A stretch of DNA of 64,000 nt from Bacillus sp. SJS (GCF_000732485.2 NZ_JAQV02000007.1:1-64000); one strand, 5' to 3'. Positions 8,838-18,168 are shown, counted from the first letter of the stretch. Notes: generated by a model from the sequence alone, not told the origin. Program-made: numbers and translations.

Positions 8838-8978
8838 TTATTTCTTACCTTCTTTTTCTCTCTCTTCCCTTTTACGTTGTTCTCTTTCTCTATTAGCCTT
8901 TTCCTCTTGCTCTCGTCTTTGCCTAATTAACTCCTGTTGTTGTCTTGATAAATGTTGAGTGTCATATCCAAATCCCAT
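8838..8978 (-). CDS. 46-aa highly charged helical protein
   Basis: ATG preceded by GGGAGGTGATATC, an ideal ribosome binding site, and followed at once by a terminator, so this is a genuine small gene. After a short Gly/Tyr start (MGFGYDTQHLSRQQQ) it is almost entirely Arg, Lys, Glu and Gln, predicting a single long helix. No family recognised. It has its own transcription unit between the DUF4145 and FxLYD genes. A nucleic-acid-binding or inhibitor peptide is conceivable. Confidence 0.7.
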   Translation of the reverse strand: MGFGYDTQHLSRQQQELIRQRREQEEKANREREQRKREEREKEGKK

Positions 8979-9048
8979 GATATCACCTCCCTCTGTCCAA
9001 TTTATTTCGACATTTAGGGAGAAAATACCTTGTTAAAAATAGGTAATT

Positions 9049-9906
9049 TTATTTATCCTTTATAAAATCATGATGTTTTAACTCATATATGTCATATAAA
9101 ACTCTATTAATGATTTCAATAATTTCAAATAATTTACTGTACCCTGGACTTTGAATATTATGTATGGCGTTATTTCCAAATTTGATAACACCTTGTAAAA
9201 CTAATGCTTGAGGAAGTAAAATTAACCCGTTCTCGAACAAACCAAAAATTCTCCCACCAAGACTTGTATGTTCTCGTATTATATCTTTATTGTCAGGTAA
9301 CTTTACACCGTTTTTATCATACAAGTGCCCGCCTTTTATATCTAAGTGTGAGCAAATTCCCTCAAGTAATGTTCTTAGCCCTGCAGTACATAAAATAGCA
9401 TGTTTAAAAGAATAAGATTCTATTATTTGATCATATAAATTAGATAAATTTTTAGGAACATTTCTAAATTCTTGAGGGGTAATTTTAAAAGGCCCTTCCA
9501 TTGTTTCAAGTATAGGCTCAGGAGGATACACAGTATATAACCTACCCCAAACGATTTCATCACCGTTCCATTCTGAAGTCTCATCACCCTGAAAATCCTC
9601 AACAAAAGAAATAGAATCACAACCTAAACATTTAGTAATGTGATACTTACATATCCAGTGTTCATGAGATTCTTCATCTGCATATTCCTCATAAGTATTA
9701 ATTACCGACATATTCCTTTTTCCTTTACATTTCCTGCAATAAATCTTTTCACTAAGAATATCCATAGTTTCACATCCGTAAAATTTATGTAACCATTTTA
9801 CTATATTTTCCTTGGGTGTGTAAAAGGGTATGTTACGGCACTCTTTTTTTCGATTAGGGGTATTTATATAAGCAATCCTCATACATTTTATGTATATTTC
9901 ATTCAA
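9049..9906 (-). CDS. zinc-ribbon plus DUF4145 protein, possible defence cargo
   Basis: About 285 aa; no ribosome binding site is visible, so the start (TTG 9906 or ATG 9882) is uncertain. A four-cysteine zinc ribbon occupies residues about 57-100 (CRKCKG ... CLGCDS). The C-terminal half (about 165-275, with LRTLLEGICSHL and GNNAIHNI) matches DUF4145, a HEPN-like helical domain often carried by restriction-associated or other anti-phage proteins. It is isolated between noncoding DNA and a small gene. DUF4145 is likely; a defence role is inference from family and from its position as satellite cargo. Confidence 0.65.
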   Translation of the reverse strand: MNEIYIKCMRIAYINTPNRKKECRNIPFYTPKENIVKWLHKFYGCETMDILSEKIYCRKCKGKRNMSVINTYEEYADEESHEHWICKYHITKCLGCDSISFVEDFQGDETSEWNGDEIVWGRLYTVYPPEPILETMEGPFKITPQEFRNVPKNLSNLYDQIIESYSFKHAILCTAGLRTLLEGICSHLDIKGGHLYDKNGVKLPDNKDIIREHTSLGGRIFGLFENGLILLPQALVLQGVIKFGNNAIHNIQSPGYSKLFEIIEIINRVLYDIYELKHHDFIKDK

Positions 9907-10257
9907 ATTTGGTTTACATAATAGCAGGAATAGTCAGTAACTAATTTCCATAAATCCTTATATATCAACGTTTGTAGCACTTGAATTTTTTCTCAATTAT
10001 ACGCTATTTTATACACCCTTGATATATCAACGTTTGTGGCTCATAAGGTGCATGAAATAGTGAATAAAACTTTTCTTTTATTAGGTTTCATAAATCTTAA
10101 AAAATGAGCCGTTATCTCAAATTTGTGATATCTTTTTGCTGACCCCTGTATTCCATTCTAAGCCTCGGCTGCACTGACCTCTGTATAACAATGTAAGCGC
10201 AAAGCAACATATACTCTACGCTCACAAACCCTTGCTATACCTATGTTTTCATTAACT
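9907..10257. other. noncoding gap with two 20-bp direct repeats
   Basis: No gene. On the minus strand ACAAACGTTGATATAT occurs twice, about 61 bp apart (right ends near 10035 and 9975), with a TATAAT-like hexamer between them. This is a plausible promoter/operator region for the DUF4145 gene. A TATCAAGGGT motif here resembles one repeat family of 20.1-22.2 kb. Confidence 0.45.
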
Positions 10258-11619
10258 TTACACTTCTTCTTCCATATCTTTACCAACTTTATCCACACTA
10301 TCCACAACTTGTTTTCCTCTGTCCTCACTCTTAATCTTATTCAATTCCATCTGGACATCAGTTGTATATGGACTATGAGACAAAATACTCTCTAAACTAA
10401 TCGCTGCCATCTCATTCAATGACTTCAGATTTTCAATAATCTCTTTATCATTAGCCGGTCTAGCATACTGGAATACGCAATCTAGGCTCTCATATTCGTC
10501 TTCATTAAATTTGATACCTTTGTATCCAAGTAATTTTCTAACCTTCTCAAAACGCTCTTCTAGTCCCTCACGCATGTACTGTTCATTCATTCCCGCTTTA
10601 ATATCAGCCAATGAGAACAATAATTTAATACTTACCTCAGACAAGTTACTAATGTCTGTCTTATTCATACTGACTGCAGGTGTATTGCTTATATCTAATA
10701 AGGATTGAACCAACGTCTTATAAATGGTTTGGAATGATTGGTAATCCAATTGATTACTTACCATCTTGAAGTCACTACCATCATCCAATTGAATCCCTTG
10801 ACCAACAATATAAGATGAGATACCTTCACCCTTTAACTGCTGTCCAATGGCTACAGGGATAGGATTGTGATGCTTATAGAAGGAATCAGTAAACTTACTA
10901 ATCAAATCCTCCATTGAATCAAGAATAGTTATCCAATCCTCTAACTCTGATCTACCTTCATTAGTATCTAACTCATTTAAGTTATGATAAACAATCGGTA
11001 ATCCACTTAGATTCGCATATTGTCCTATCGACTTTAAGTTTCCACCTAGATTGCTGTACTTATAAACAACCTCATCAGTGAATACTGTATGGTAATCTAC
11101 TCCATCAAGCACATAACTCTCAATAAAGCAGAGTAAGTTATTCTCGTTATCATAAATAGGAAAGGAAGTAGATGGATCAATTAATTTACTTTTAATTACA
11201 CCTTTATCCATATAGACATATTCAGCACACATGCCATACTTATTTACCTTATCAAGTATCTGAAGGTTTAATCTGTCATATTTACCTTTCTTACTCACCT
11301 TTTGATATTCCTTTACTACTCTTTCATTACCAGTAAGCGTAATAGGATTCTGAAGCAAGTAAGACGTTTGGAAGTTAAGTAAAGTCTTAGCATATTGAAG
11401 AACAATCTTTCTCGGCTCAAACTCTTTACCATTGTAGTTATAAGAAGGTGATTGAAGAATCTTATGCTTACCACTTAAATAATCCTTCAAATTCATCACT
11501 TCGTTAACTCTTGTTTGTGCTGCTACAGTACTAACTTCTTCTAAGAACCATTCAGGACGGTTCTCATGATAAACTCTTACATACTGTTCAAATTTACTTT
11601 GTAACTCGCTTTTCACCAC
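10258..11619 (-). CDS. phage portal protein (SPP1 gp6-like)
   Basis: 453 aa. The start is one of two adjacent GTGs (11619 or 11616) behind AGGAGG. The N-terminal part (LQYAKTLLNFQTSYLLQNPI) and the stem/clip region with NTPAVSMNKTDISNLSE are typical of Gram-positive siphophage portals, which form the dodecameric ring at the capsid vertex through which DNA is packaged. It directly follows TerL, as in most tailed phages. Length is normal. Confidence 0.88.
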   Translation of the reverse strand: MVKSELQSKFEQYVRVYHENRPEWFLEEVSTVAAQTRVNEVMNLKDYLSGKHKILQSPSYNYNGKEFEPRKIVLQYAKTLLNFQTSYLLQNPITLTGNERVVKEYQKVSKKGKYDRLNLQILDKVNKYGMCAEYVYMDKGVIKSKLIDPSTSFPIYDNENNLLCFIESYVLDGVDYHTVFTDEVVYKYSNLGGNLKSIGQYANLSGLPIVYHNLNELDTNEGRSELEDWITILDSMEDLISKFTDSFYKHHNPIPVAIGQQLKGEGISSYIVGQGIQLDDGSDFKMVSNQLDYQSFQTIYKTLVQSLLDISNTPAVSMNKTDISNLSEVSIKLLFSLADIKAGMNEQYMREGLEERFEKVRKLLGYKGIKFNEDEYESLDCVFQYARPANDKEIIENLKSLNEMAAISLESILSHSPYTTDVQMELNKIKSEDRGKQVVDSVDKVGKDMEEEV

Positions 11620-11664
11620 TTAACCTCCTAATTGAAAGAAGGTCAGGTTCACCAAGAACCTAAC

Positions 11665-13269
11665 CTAAATCTCAACATAATATTTTGCTTGTTTCATTGC
11701 CTGACAACTCATAGCGACACTAATTACTAAGTCATCATGGAGATTCTTGCCCTTTTTATTGCCTAGTTTCCCTTGATTTTCTTGGTAAATTTTCATCTCT
11801 TCAAGCGTCTGGATACATTCTATATTGATGAGTCCTAACTCGAAGTTTTCCTTTAAATCATTTATTAAAATAGGCTTAGTTGCTGTAGTAGTCATAAAGC
11901 CTAATTGAAGTTTCTTTTTGCCCTTCTGATCAAATATCTTCTGCTTCAAGAGATTCATGTATCCATACTCTTTCCTTAACTTCTCAAGCAATGGCAATCC
12001 GTAACTGTTTCTCTCAACGCAAATGTAAGCATAATTAAAAAACCTGCCTAACTCGTTCACTAATTCAGCGAACCTGTAGACAGGAATATCATTTGCATAT
12101 AAAGAAGCCATTTGTTGCCCCTCTGAATTGAATATACTCATGGTTGAATTATCATTATCCCCACCAGTACCCGAAGCAACGTCAACGCCTCCATAGTGCC
12201 TTAATGAGCGTTTAGGAAGGTGATAGATAAACAGATTCTTGTTGATCAGAGGCTTTAATTTGTCAGGTAAATCATTATAAATTTCTTTCGTTTCCATCGG
12301 TTGAATAGCAAACTGCAACCGTTCAATAATCTTCTTAGTATCAAATACGGCATTATTACTTTCTGCAAAGGCTTCATCAGGGGTTGTAGGGAATTCCCTT
12401 TGAAACTTTTCTAATGAATTCGTCTCTATGTAATACCTTCTAAACATCAATTGTCTGAAGTTTGCTTTGTATTCTTCATACAATATTTTCTCATCGTGTT
12501 CAAGGTCGTTCTTGGACATTCTGCGCCCTTTATTATGAACTTTAAACCATTCCTCTGCTTCATCAAAAGAGTGCTTAAATTGCTTACTGTAAGCCTCTGC
12601 AAGCCATGAATAGAAGTGTGCCTTCCATACGCTCTCACGTCCTCTGTAAGCCTTCTTAAACATCTCCTGATATGTATTGAACCCTAGTGCTGTAGACTCG
12701 ATAATAATCTTACTGTACGGGTTCTTAGCAAGTGCTGGAATGGCTGTTGCAATAATTTCTTCCTGGGCTTCATTTGGATACTTAGCCATCTCTGAAAAAT
12801 GGATTAACTCAAATGTATTCCCTGAAATACTATCCTCTCCACCTGCTGTAGCAACTACAATCCTTGAGCCATTTACCATATAGATTTCATCTCGGTTGCT
12901 GATTTCTAACTTAGGAAATAGAGTGGGGTATTTATCATGAGGAAGTGAATTATACATCTTTTTAATCCGTCTTAACAAACTCTGAGTAACCTTATTATGC
13001 TGAGTCATAATCATATATGAGGTATCAGGTTTAGTGATTGCTGAATACAACATATAAGCCAGTGACCACGTAGTGAAGCCTATTTGCCGCCCTTTGAGAA
13101 TGATATTATATTTAGTCATTTCTTTTGTGAATTGTTCCTGTTCTGGATTAAGGATGAATGGAACACTTTCACCATTATTATCTATGATTTTAATGAAATT
13201 CTTTGCAAATAAAGGAAATGAGTCCATTACCTTTTTCAATTTTTCTTTGTTAGATTTTATAATAGCCAT
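11665..13269 (-). CDS. phage terminase large subunit
   Basis: 534 aa, ATG behind GGGGGTG. The N-terminal ATPase has a Walker A-like loop KGRQIGFTT (59-67) and a Walker B/catalytic glutamate at IHFSE (156-160). The C-terminal half carries an RNase H-like nuclease domain starting at GGVDVASGTGGDND. It packages DNA into preformed heads together with TerS and the portal, and cuts concatemers. The motifs are intact, so the element can probably package its own DNA. Confidence 0.92.
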   Translation of the reverse strand: MAIIKSNKEKLKKVMDSFPLFAKNFIKIIDNNGESVPFILNPEQEQFTKEMTKYNIILKGRQIGFTTWSLAYMLYSAITKPDTSYMIMTQHNKVTQSLLRRIKKMYNSLPHDKYPTLFPKLEISNRDEIYMVNGSRIVVATAGGEDSISGNTFELIHFSEMAKYPNEAQEEIIATAIPALAKNPYSKIIIESTALGFNTYQEMFKKAYRGRESVWKAHFYSWLAEAYSKQFKHSFDEAEEWFKVHNKGRRMSKNDLEHDEKILYEEYKANFRQLMFRRYYIETNSLEKFQREFPTTPDEAFAESNNAVFDTKKIIERLQFAIQPMETKEIYNDLPDKLKPLINKNLFIYHLPKRSLRHYGGVDVASGTGGDNDNSTMSIFNSEGQQMASLYANDIPVYRFAELVNELGRFFNYAYICVERNSYGLPLLEKLRKEYGYMNLLKQKIFDQKGKKKLQLGFMTTTATKPILINDLKENFELGLINIECIQTLEEMKIYQENQGKLGNKKGKNLHDDLVISVAMSCQAMKQAKYYVEI

Positions 13270-13312
13270 TTATTCACCCCCAATATCAAAGGAGGACTTA
13301 GAATCGTCCTCC

Positions 13313-13708
13313 TCAATCAAGCATTAATCCGTCATCTTCTTCTATTTCATCTTCTACACTGTTAAATGTTTTGGCTGCCATTTTAGCATTGGCCTGTATA
13401 TCCTTTTGCAAAGTTAAAAAGAGACGAATTGATTTCTCGTCTCCCTCTTTGGCTTTATTCACCGTTATTTTATATATCTCGTCAAAATCATCAGCAATCT
13501 TACTTTCCAGAAGTAGCATGAGCAAGTTTTTATATTGTGCTGTCCGTTCCCATTTAACAAATCCATCAAGGCTCTTCCTGTTTACTTCTCTCATAAAGTC
13601 CTCTGCTGACTTCTTAGGCAGATCACGTTTAAATCTAATGTCATGTTTCCATGAGAAATATAATTTCTTTTCATTGGGTAACTGTTCCAATGCCTCGTAT
13701 ATATTCAT
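13313..13708 (-). CDS. probable terminase small subunit
   Basis: 131-aa charged helical protein directly upstream of TerL. No ribosome binding site: the ATG overlaps the stop of a 45-aa gene (ATGA), so translation is coupled. The middle contains a helix-rich segment FMREVNRKSLDGFVKWERTA, and the C-terminus is very acidic (EDEIEEDDG), both common in TerS, which recognises pac or cos DNA. The call rests mainly on position, size and charge. Confidence 0.65.
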   Translation of the reverse strand: MNIYEALEQLPNEKKLYFSWKHDIRFKRDLPKKSAEDFMREVNRKSLDGFVKWERTAQYKNLLMLLLESKIADDFDEIYKITVNKAKEGDEKSIRLFLTLQKDIQANAKMAAKTFNSVEDEIEEDDGLMLD

Positions 13709-13842
13709 TCTGAATCACCATCTTCAAATTTCTCAAATTTACCTGTTAACTTCATTATTGAAAATTGCATAGATTCAATCAACGATACAAACTTTTCAAC
13801 GTCTTTCTTAATATCAGTCATAGATTGGTTAGTTGTTTTCAT
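13705..13842 (-). CDS. 45-aa peptide translationally coupled to terS
   Basis: ATG at 13842 follows CGGAGGAA with good spacing. The 45-aa product is a short amphipathic helix with an acidic tail (EKFEDGDSE). It ends in an ATGA overlap with terS and so probably supplies the ribosome loading for it. No family recognised. Confidence 0.65.
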   Translation of the reverse strand: MKTTNQSMTDIKKDVEKFVSLIESMQFSIMKLTGKFEKFEDGDSE

Positions 13843-13869
13843 AATAAATTCCTCCGATTGTTTTATAGA

Positions 13870-13900
13870 ATATAAATAGGACTAGGATTAACCTAGCCCA
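13870..13900 (-). terminator. terminator between the Rep-like region and the packaging operon
   Basis: GGGCTAGG / CCTAGTCC with a 5-nt loop on the minus strand, followed by TATTTATATTC. The U tract is imperfect. Confidence 0.55.
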
Positions 13901-13918
13901 TAAAGTTGAATTTTCTAG

Positions 13919-14066
13919 AAACCCCTTTTTTCGCGGTACTTTTTACATAGATAAGAAATATTGTAGATTATTATTAATTGTTAACTATTAGATAATATAT
14001 ATAACAAAAAGTTGAATTAAAAATTTGCCAACTCTATGTTATATGTTCCGCAAAAAACGGGGTTTG
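13919..14066. other. AT-rich region enclosed by a long inverted repeat; candidate replication origin
   Basis: Arms AAACCCCTTTTTTCGCGG (from 13919) and CCGCAAAAAACGGGGTTT (to 14066) are complementary except for small bulges. They enclose about 110 bp of almost pure A/T with several AGTTGAATT and TTAACTATTAG-like words. It lies directly 3' of the Rep-like gene. An origin is inferred from the Rep-like neighbour and composition; a large terminator or pac region is also possible. Confidence 0.45.
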
Positions 14067-14073
14067 TGTATTT

Positions 14074-15024
14074 TTAGAAATTTGACGGTAAACCCTGCAA
14101 AGCATCTTCAACCATTGCATCTTGTAACAGAGATTCTTCTTTCTTTTTATAAAATGCTTTTTCATTGGTTACTTTACGCTTAATGTAAGTCTGTTCTGTA
14201 TCACTAAAAGCAATATAATCTTTAGTTATGTATGTATTGGCAAGTCTTTCACTTTCCTTCAGTCCAATAACAAATTCCTGGTTAACTATACACAGAATCA
14301 TCCTGTGCTTTTTTAAGGCATCCAAGTATTTATCCAAAGTACGAGGTTTTAACCCTGTTTCTTTGGCAAGATTCGTTAGTGAAACATCATATCCACTCTT
14401 AAATATTTGATTTTTACTTTTCAAATAAGAATACAAGAAAAATCCAGTACAACCTATTTCACTTTTGCTCATAGAGAAAAGAAATACTTCTGATGGGATC
14501 ATATGAGTTTTTTCTACATCATAGAAAACCCCATTTGGATGACCTTCCTCATATGCTTCTGCATCTCTGTGAAAGTGTTTGACCGGAAACTTTATTTTAA
14601 TGTTTCTTCTTTTACCGTAAAGTACTGTTTCCTTATCATCTGGATCAACATCACTTACCATATAAAATTCTATTTCATCATTTTCATACTTTTTATACGT
14701 CCAAGATAAAGGATAGTCACTTACAGTCATGGTATACCCCATTTGATCCAAAAGACCGTTCTTCTTGATAATGTAATCTATTTTTTCATAATTAGGTTTG
14801 TACCCTAATATTTGCTTAATAGTTTTTACACTTATCTCAAATTGTCCATATTTAGCATACCTAAACAGCCAAGTAATAAGATAAATATAAGCATATGCAA
14901 AATAGATATGTGCTGAAGAAGTAAAATCACTTTCCTTCAAGTCATCAAATATTTCATTTGGCATAAACAATTTATCCTCGTTTTCATTCCAGTTAGTTAT
15001 TCTAGCAATTTCTTCAAATGTCAT
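14074..15024 (-). CDS. Rep-like winged-helix replication initiator
   Basis: 316 aa, ATG behind ATCGGAGGAAA. The C-terminal part contains a clear helix-turn-helix (VSLTNLAKETGLKPRTLDKYLDAL... given in two parts: VSLTNLAKETGL, KPRTLDKYLDAL) near residues 223-246. A second helical region near 60-90 (SVKTIKQILGYKPNYEKID) could be another winged helix, giving the two-WH plan of plasmid/satellite initiators or DnaD-like proteins. No helicase or primase accompanies it. A transcription factor is the alternative. Confidence 0.55.
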   Translation of the reverse strand: MTFEEIARITNWNENEDKLFMPNEIFDDLKESDFTSSAHIYFAYAYIYLITWLFRYAKYGQFEISVKTIKQILGYKPNYEKIDYIIKKNGLLDQMGYTMTVSDYPLSWTYKKYENDEIEFYMVSDVDPDDKETVLYGKRRNIKIKFPVKHFHRDAEAYEEGHPNGVFYDVEKTHMIPSEVFLFSMSKSEIGCTGFFLYSYLKSKNQIFKSGYDVSLTNLAKETGLKPRTLDKYLDALKKHRMILCIVNQEFVIGLKESERLANTYITKDYIAFSDTEQTYIKRKVTNEKAFYKKKEESLLQDAMVEDALQGLPSNF

Positions 15025-15067
15025 GGTATTTCCTCCGATTACTTTTTAGATTATTTATTGGATTGAA

Positions 15068-15247
15068 TTAGTTTTTGTATTGCTTGTACTCTTCAAGTGC
15101 TTGCTGCAACTCACTATTGATGTAATAAAGTGAGAACATTTTTTGTGATTTTGGCTCAATTGCCACGCAAATGAAGTTGATTCCTTTGGATTTAAGGAAA
15201 TCCGACACGTTTTTGTTATAAACAAAATGAAAATTTGATCTGTTCAC
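15068..15247 (-). CDS. 59-aa phage protein (DUF5659-like)
   Basis: GTG start behind GAGGAGGTAGCAAG. The product runs from a short N-terminal beta segment (FHFVYNKNVSDFLKSKGINF) to YYINSELQQALEEYKQ. This lay-out, in which a short sheet is followed by one helix, resembles the DUF5659 family of small phage proteins. It sits between the DHH-like and Rep-like genes, suggesting an early-gene role. The family call is tentative. Confidence 0.6.
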   Translation of the reverse strand: MNRSNFHFVYNKNVSDFLKSKGINFICVAIEPKSQKMFSLYYINSELQQALEEYKQYKN

Positions 15248-15259
15248 CTTGCTACCTCC

Positions 15260-16099
<840 letters not shown>

Positions 16100-16136
16100 C
16101 TATCCTTCAGTTGTGTTAATCCTATGTAATTTGTAT

Positions 16137-16233
16137 CGCTTATACTCCTACTTAACAAATTTAAGTAGAGTCCTCCTTTTAATCCTCAGTAATCCTTATT
16201 ACTGACGCTAAAAGAAGGAGTTGTGGTATAGCG
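16137..16233 (-). ncRNA. candidate three-way-junction structured RNA or cis element
   Basis: An outer stem (CGCTTATAC 16137-16145 with GTATAGCG 16226-16233, one bulge) encloses two hairpins: CTACTTAA/TTAAGTAG (16148-16168) and a longer arm joining CTCCTTTTA (16173-16181) to 16209-16220 with CAGTAAT/ATTACTG at its tip (16187-16204). The whole fills the gap between the Xre gene and the DHH-like gene. It matches no riboswitch I know. It could be an RNA, a pac/cos site or an origin cruciform. Confidence 0.5.
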
Positions 16234-16275
16234 AATTTCTTTGTAATTCTTTCACTTTTTCACCTCATCTTTCGA

Positions 16276-16455
16276 TTATTTTTTAGAATCTATAATTTCT
16301 CTATATCTATGTAATTTTGTTTCTGATAATTCACATTCACCTAATTCATAACGACTCAATAATGACTGGCTACACCCTATTTGACTCGCTAGTTTAGTCA
16401 GGGTTAATTTCTTACGCCTCCTTCTCAGCAAGTATTCTTCCTTTTGGTTAATCAC
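16276..16455 (-). CDS. small Xre-family HTH regulator
   Basis: 59 aa from a GTG start behind AAAGGGGTG (8-nt spacing); the nearby ATG is followed by a stop. The sequence LTLTKLASQIGCSQSLLSRY is a canonical lambda-repressor-type helix-turn-helix, and little else is present, so the protein is a bare DNA-binding domain. It lies just after the capsid terminator and before the structured element at 16137-16233. It may control the early or packaging genes. Confidence 0.75.
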   Translation of the reverse strand: MINQKEEYLLRRRRKKLTLTKLASQIGCSQSLLSRYELGECELSETKLHRYREIIDSKK

Positions 16456-16484
16456 ATCTTATTCACCCCTTTCATTTAATTTTG

Positions 16485-16525
16485 TATATAAAAAGAGGAT
16501 ACAAGCCATAAGGCAAGTACCCCCT
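16485..16525 (-). terminator. terminator of the capsid operon
   Basis: Minus strand GGGGGTAC-TT-GCC / GGC-TT-GTATCCTC, paired throughout apart from a TT/TT internal loop, followed by TTTTTATAT. It lies 14 nt beyond the major capsid stop. Confidence 0.75.
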
Positions 16526-16538
16526 TCTTGTTATGTAA

Positions 16539-17399
16539 TTAAGCAGTTACTACTTCAAAAGAAGCAGCCGCTTTATCGTTAAGAAGATTAATTCCTGCTT
16601 GAGTTTCAAGGAATACAGATTGCTTAGAACCACTTACTGCTTCCACTTGAGCATGGAAAGGAATAAGTACAGGCATTTCAAGGTAATCAGGATTTACAAC
16701 AAACATTTTATTGTTGCCTAGTTCTTCACATAGAGCAAAGCGTACAGTACCGAAAACAGTAATGTATTCCTCAATGTCAAATCCTAAGAATTTATCACGA
16801 GCGAAGAATTCTACAGAACCAGTTTCATTAAGTGCTTTTTTCAAACGTGCTGGAAGGAAACAGATAAGGTTCTCAGAAACACCTGCATCATAAAGTTTTC
16901 CAATCATTTCTTCAAATGCGTCACCAGTTAATGCACTTTTAACTTTATGTGCTGCATTGATTTGTGTAAGGATACCATCAGTTGTATAAGTAGCAGTAGC
17001 AGAGTTATAACCTTTTGTACCATGTAGAAGTTTATTTTCCATTCTGCGCTTGATTGCTTTAGACTTCTTATCAACTTCATGAGCCAATAGATCAGAAATA
17101 CCTTTAGCATTTGAATATTGAGCAGTATTAGTAACACTAGCAAGATTAGCGAAAATCTCAAGGTAGTTATCTCTTGGAGCAAGAGTGTCTTTCTTAAATA
17201 CAGGTGCATCTCCACCTTCTGCAAGTGTTACCGCAGAATCACCAATCTCTTCTGTAATCCAGTGTACTTGAGGTGCTGTAGCCTTTACTGCTTTTGATAG
17301 CATAAAAGTTGTAAACGGATTTTGCTTTTTATTTACCTCAATTAGAACGTCTTTCAAATCATAATTCTGGCCTGCTGCGAAATCTTTACTTGTAAACAT
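16539..17399 (-). CDS. major capsid protein (DUF5309/SU10-like HK97 fold)
   Basis: 286 aa, ATG after AAGGGAGAATGATTAT. The sequence pattern (FMLSKAVKATAPQVHWITEEIG near 32-53, KAIKRRMENKLLHG near 113-126, MFVVNPDYLEMPVLIPF near 228) matches the short HK97-type capsid proteins grouped under DUF5309. It forms the capsid shell and is encoded right after its scaffold. The small size suggests no covalent delta domain. I see no separate prohead protease gene in the element. Confidence 0.82.
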   Translation of the reverse strand: MFTSKDFAAGQNYDLKDVLIEVNKKQNPFTTFMLSKAVKATAPQVHWITEEIGDSAVTLAEGGDAPVFKKDTLAPRDNYLEIFANLASVTNTAQYSNAKGISDLLAHEVDKKSKAIKRRMENKLLHGTKGYNSATATYTTDGILTQINAAHKVKSALTGDAFEEMIGKLYDAGVSENLICFLPARLKKALNETGSVEFFARDKFLGFDIEEYITVFGTVRFALCEELGNNKMFVVNPDYLEMPVLIPFHAQVEAVSGSKQSVFLETQAGINLLNDKAAASFEVVTA

Positions 17400-17456
17400 A
17401 TAATCATTCTCCCTTATAGTTAGTTTTATTTTTTATAAAAAAGTCACTAATCAGAA

Positions 17457-17864
17457 TCAAATTCCGAAAAGCGACTTAATCATTCCTTTTGTATTACCTG
17501 TTTGTTTTGCCTGGTCATATTGAGTTGTTTGCTTATGGTCGCTTGGCACATAACCATTGGCAACTTTAAACTCATCCATTAAGATATTGAACTTCTCAAT
17601 CTTTTCTTTGAGTTGATCAGTATTTTCAGCCACAAAAAAATCAGCAAACTTTTCAAGCCCTGCTGATTTCAACTCAATATTAACTTCTTTATTCCATAGT
17701 TCTTGTTGCTTTTCTTGTAATGCTTTTTCTGCTTCTGATACTTCTTTAGGTTTGAATTGTAAAAGTTCATCCCTTTCAGATTGAATAGGGTTTAATTCCT
17801 TTTCAATCCACTCTTGCTTTAATGAATCTAATTGCTCTTGAGTAAAACTAATTAGTTCTGACAT
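17457..17864 (-). CDS. phage scaffolding protein (DUF4355-like)
   Basis: 135 aa, ATG behind GAGGAGGTTAAAAA. Residues about 5-70 are a continuous Glu/Lys/Gln-rich coiled coil, and the C-terminus is short and polar (KGMIKSLFGI), as in small scaffolding proteins that direct HK97 capsid assembly and bind the shell through their C-terminus. It lies immediately upstream of the capsid gene. Family membership is by composition and position. Confidence 0.8.
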   Translation of the reverse strand: MSELISFTQEQLDSLKQEWIEKELNPIQSERDELLQFKPKEVSEAEKALQEKQQELWNKEVNIELKSAGLEKFADFFVAENTDQLKEKIEKFNILMDEFKVANGYVPSDHKQTTQYDQAKQTGNTKGMIKSLFGI

Positions 17865-17880
17865 TTTTTAACCTCCTCGA

Positions 17881-18168
17881 TTATTTACTGAATTGAACTT
17901 TCACCTTTCCTCTGGCTAGGATAGGTTTATTGTTGTAACTGCCAGCAAACTCGAATACAAATGACTCGTTCAATCCACTGGCAGTAGTTTCATAGTCATA
18001 AAAATAGACACCAACTTTTTCTCTGTTGCTGTCTGCAATAGGTATAGTTTCAAGATGTAATCCTGTCATGTCATAAATACATAACTCAACATTCTCAGGA
18101 TCAACTAAATTCCCTGAAAATGATTTAAATTCTACCTTTAATCTAACTGTGTCACCTGAAAGTACCAT
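17881..18168 (-). CDS. small capsid-accessory (Ig-like) protein
   Basis: 95 aa; start overlaps the previous stop (TAATG). It is all-beta in appearance: GDTVRLKVEFKSFSGNLVDP, then FYDYETTASGL and ARGKVKVQFSK at the end. This pattern occurs in head-associated or fibre-linked beta-sandwich proteins of Bacillus phages. Its place between a GLUG fibre-like gene and the scaffold suggests a capsid decoration or fibre-attachment role. Confidence 0.6.
   Translation of the reverse strand: MVLSGDTVRLKVEFKSFSGNLVDPENVELCIYDMTGLHLETIPIADSNREKVGVYFYDYETTASGLNESFVFEFAGSYNNKPILARGKVKVQFSK

Noticed and set aside
9907-10257. A tRNA gene or att site in the gap beside the DUF4145 gene
   Set aside because: No cloverleaf or second copy of the 20-bp repeats outside the gap was seen.
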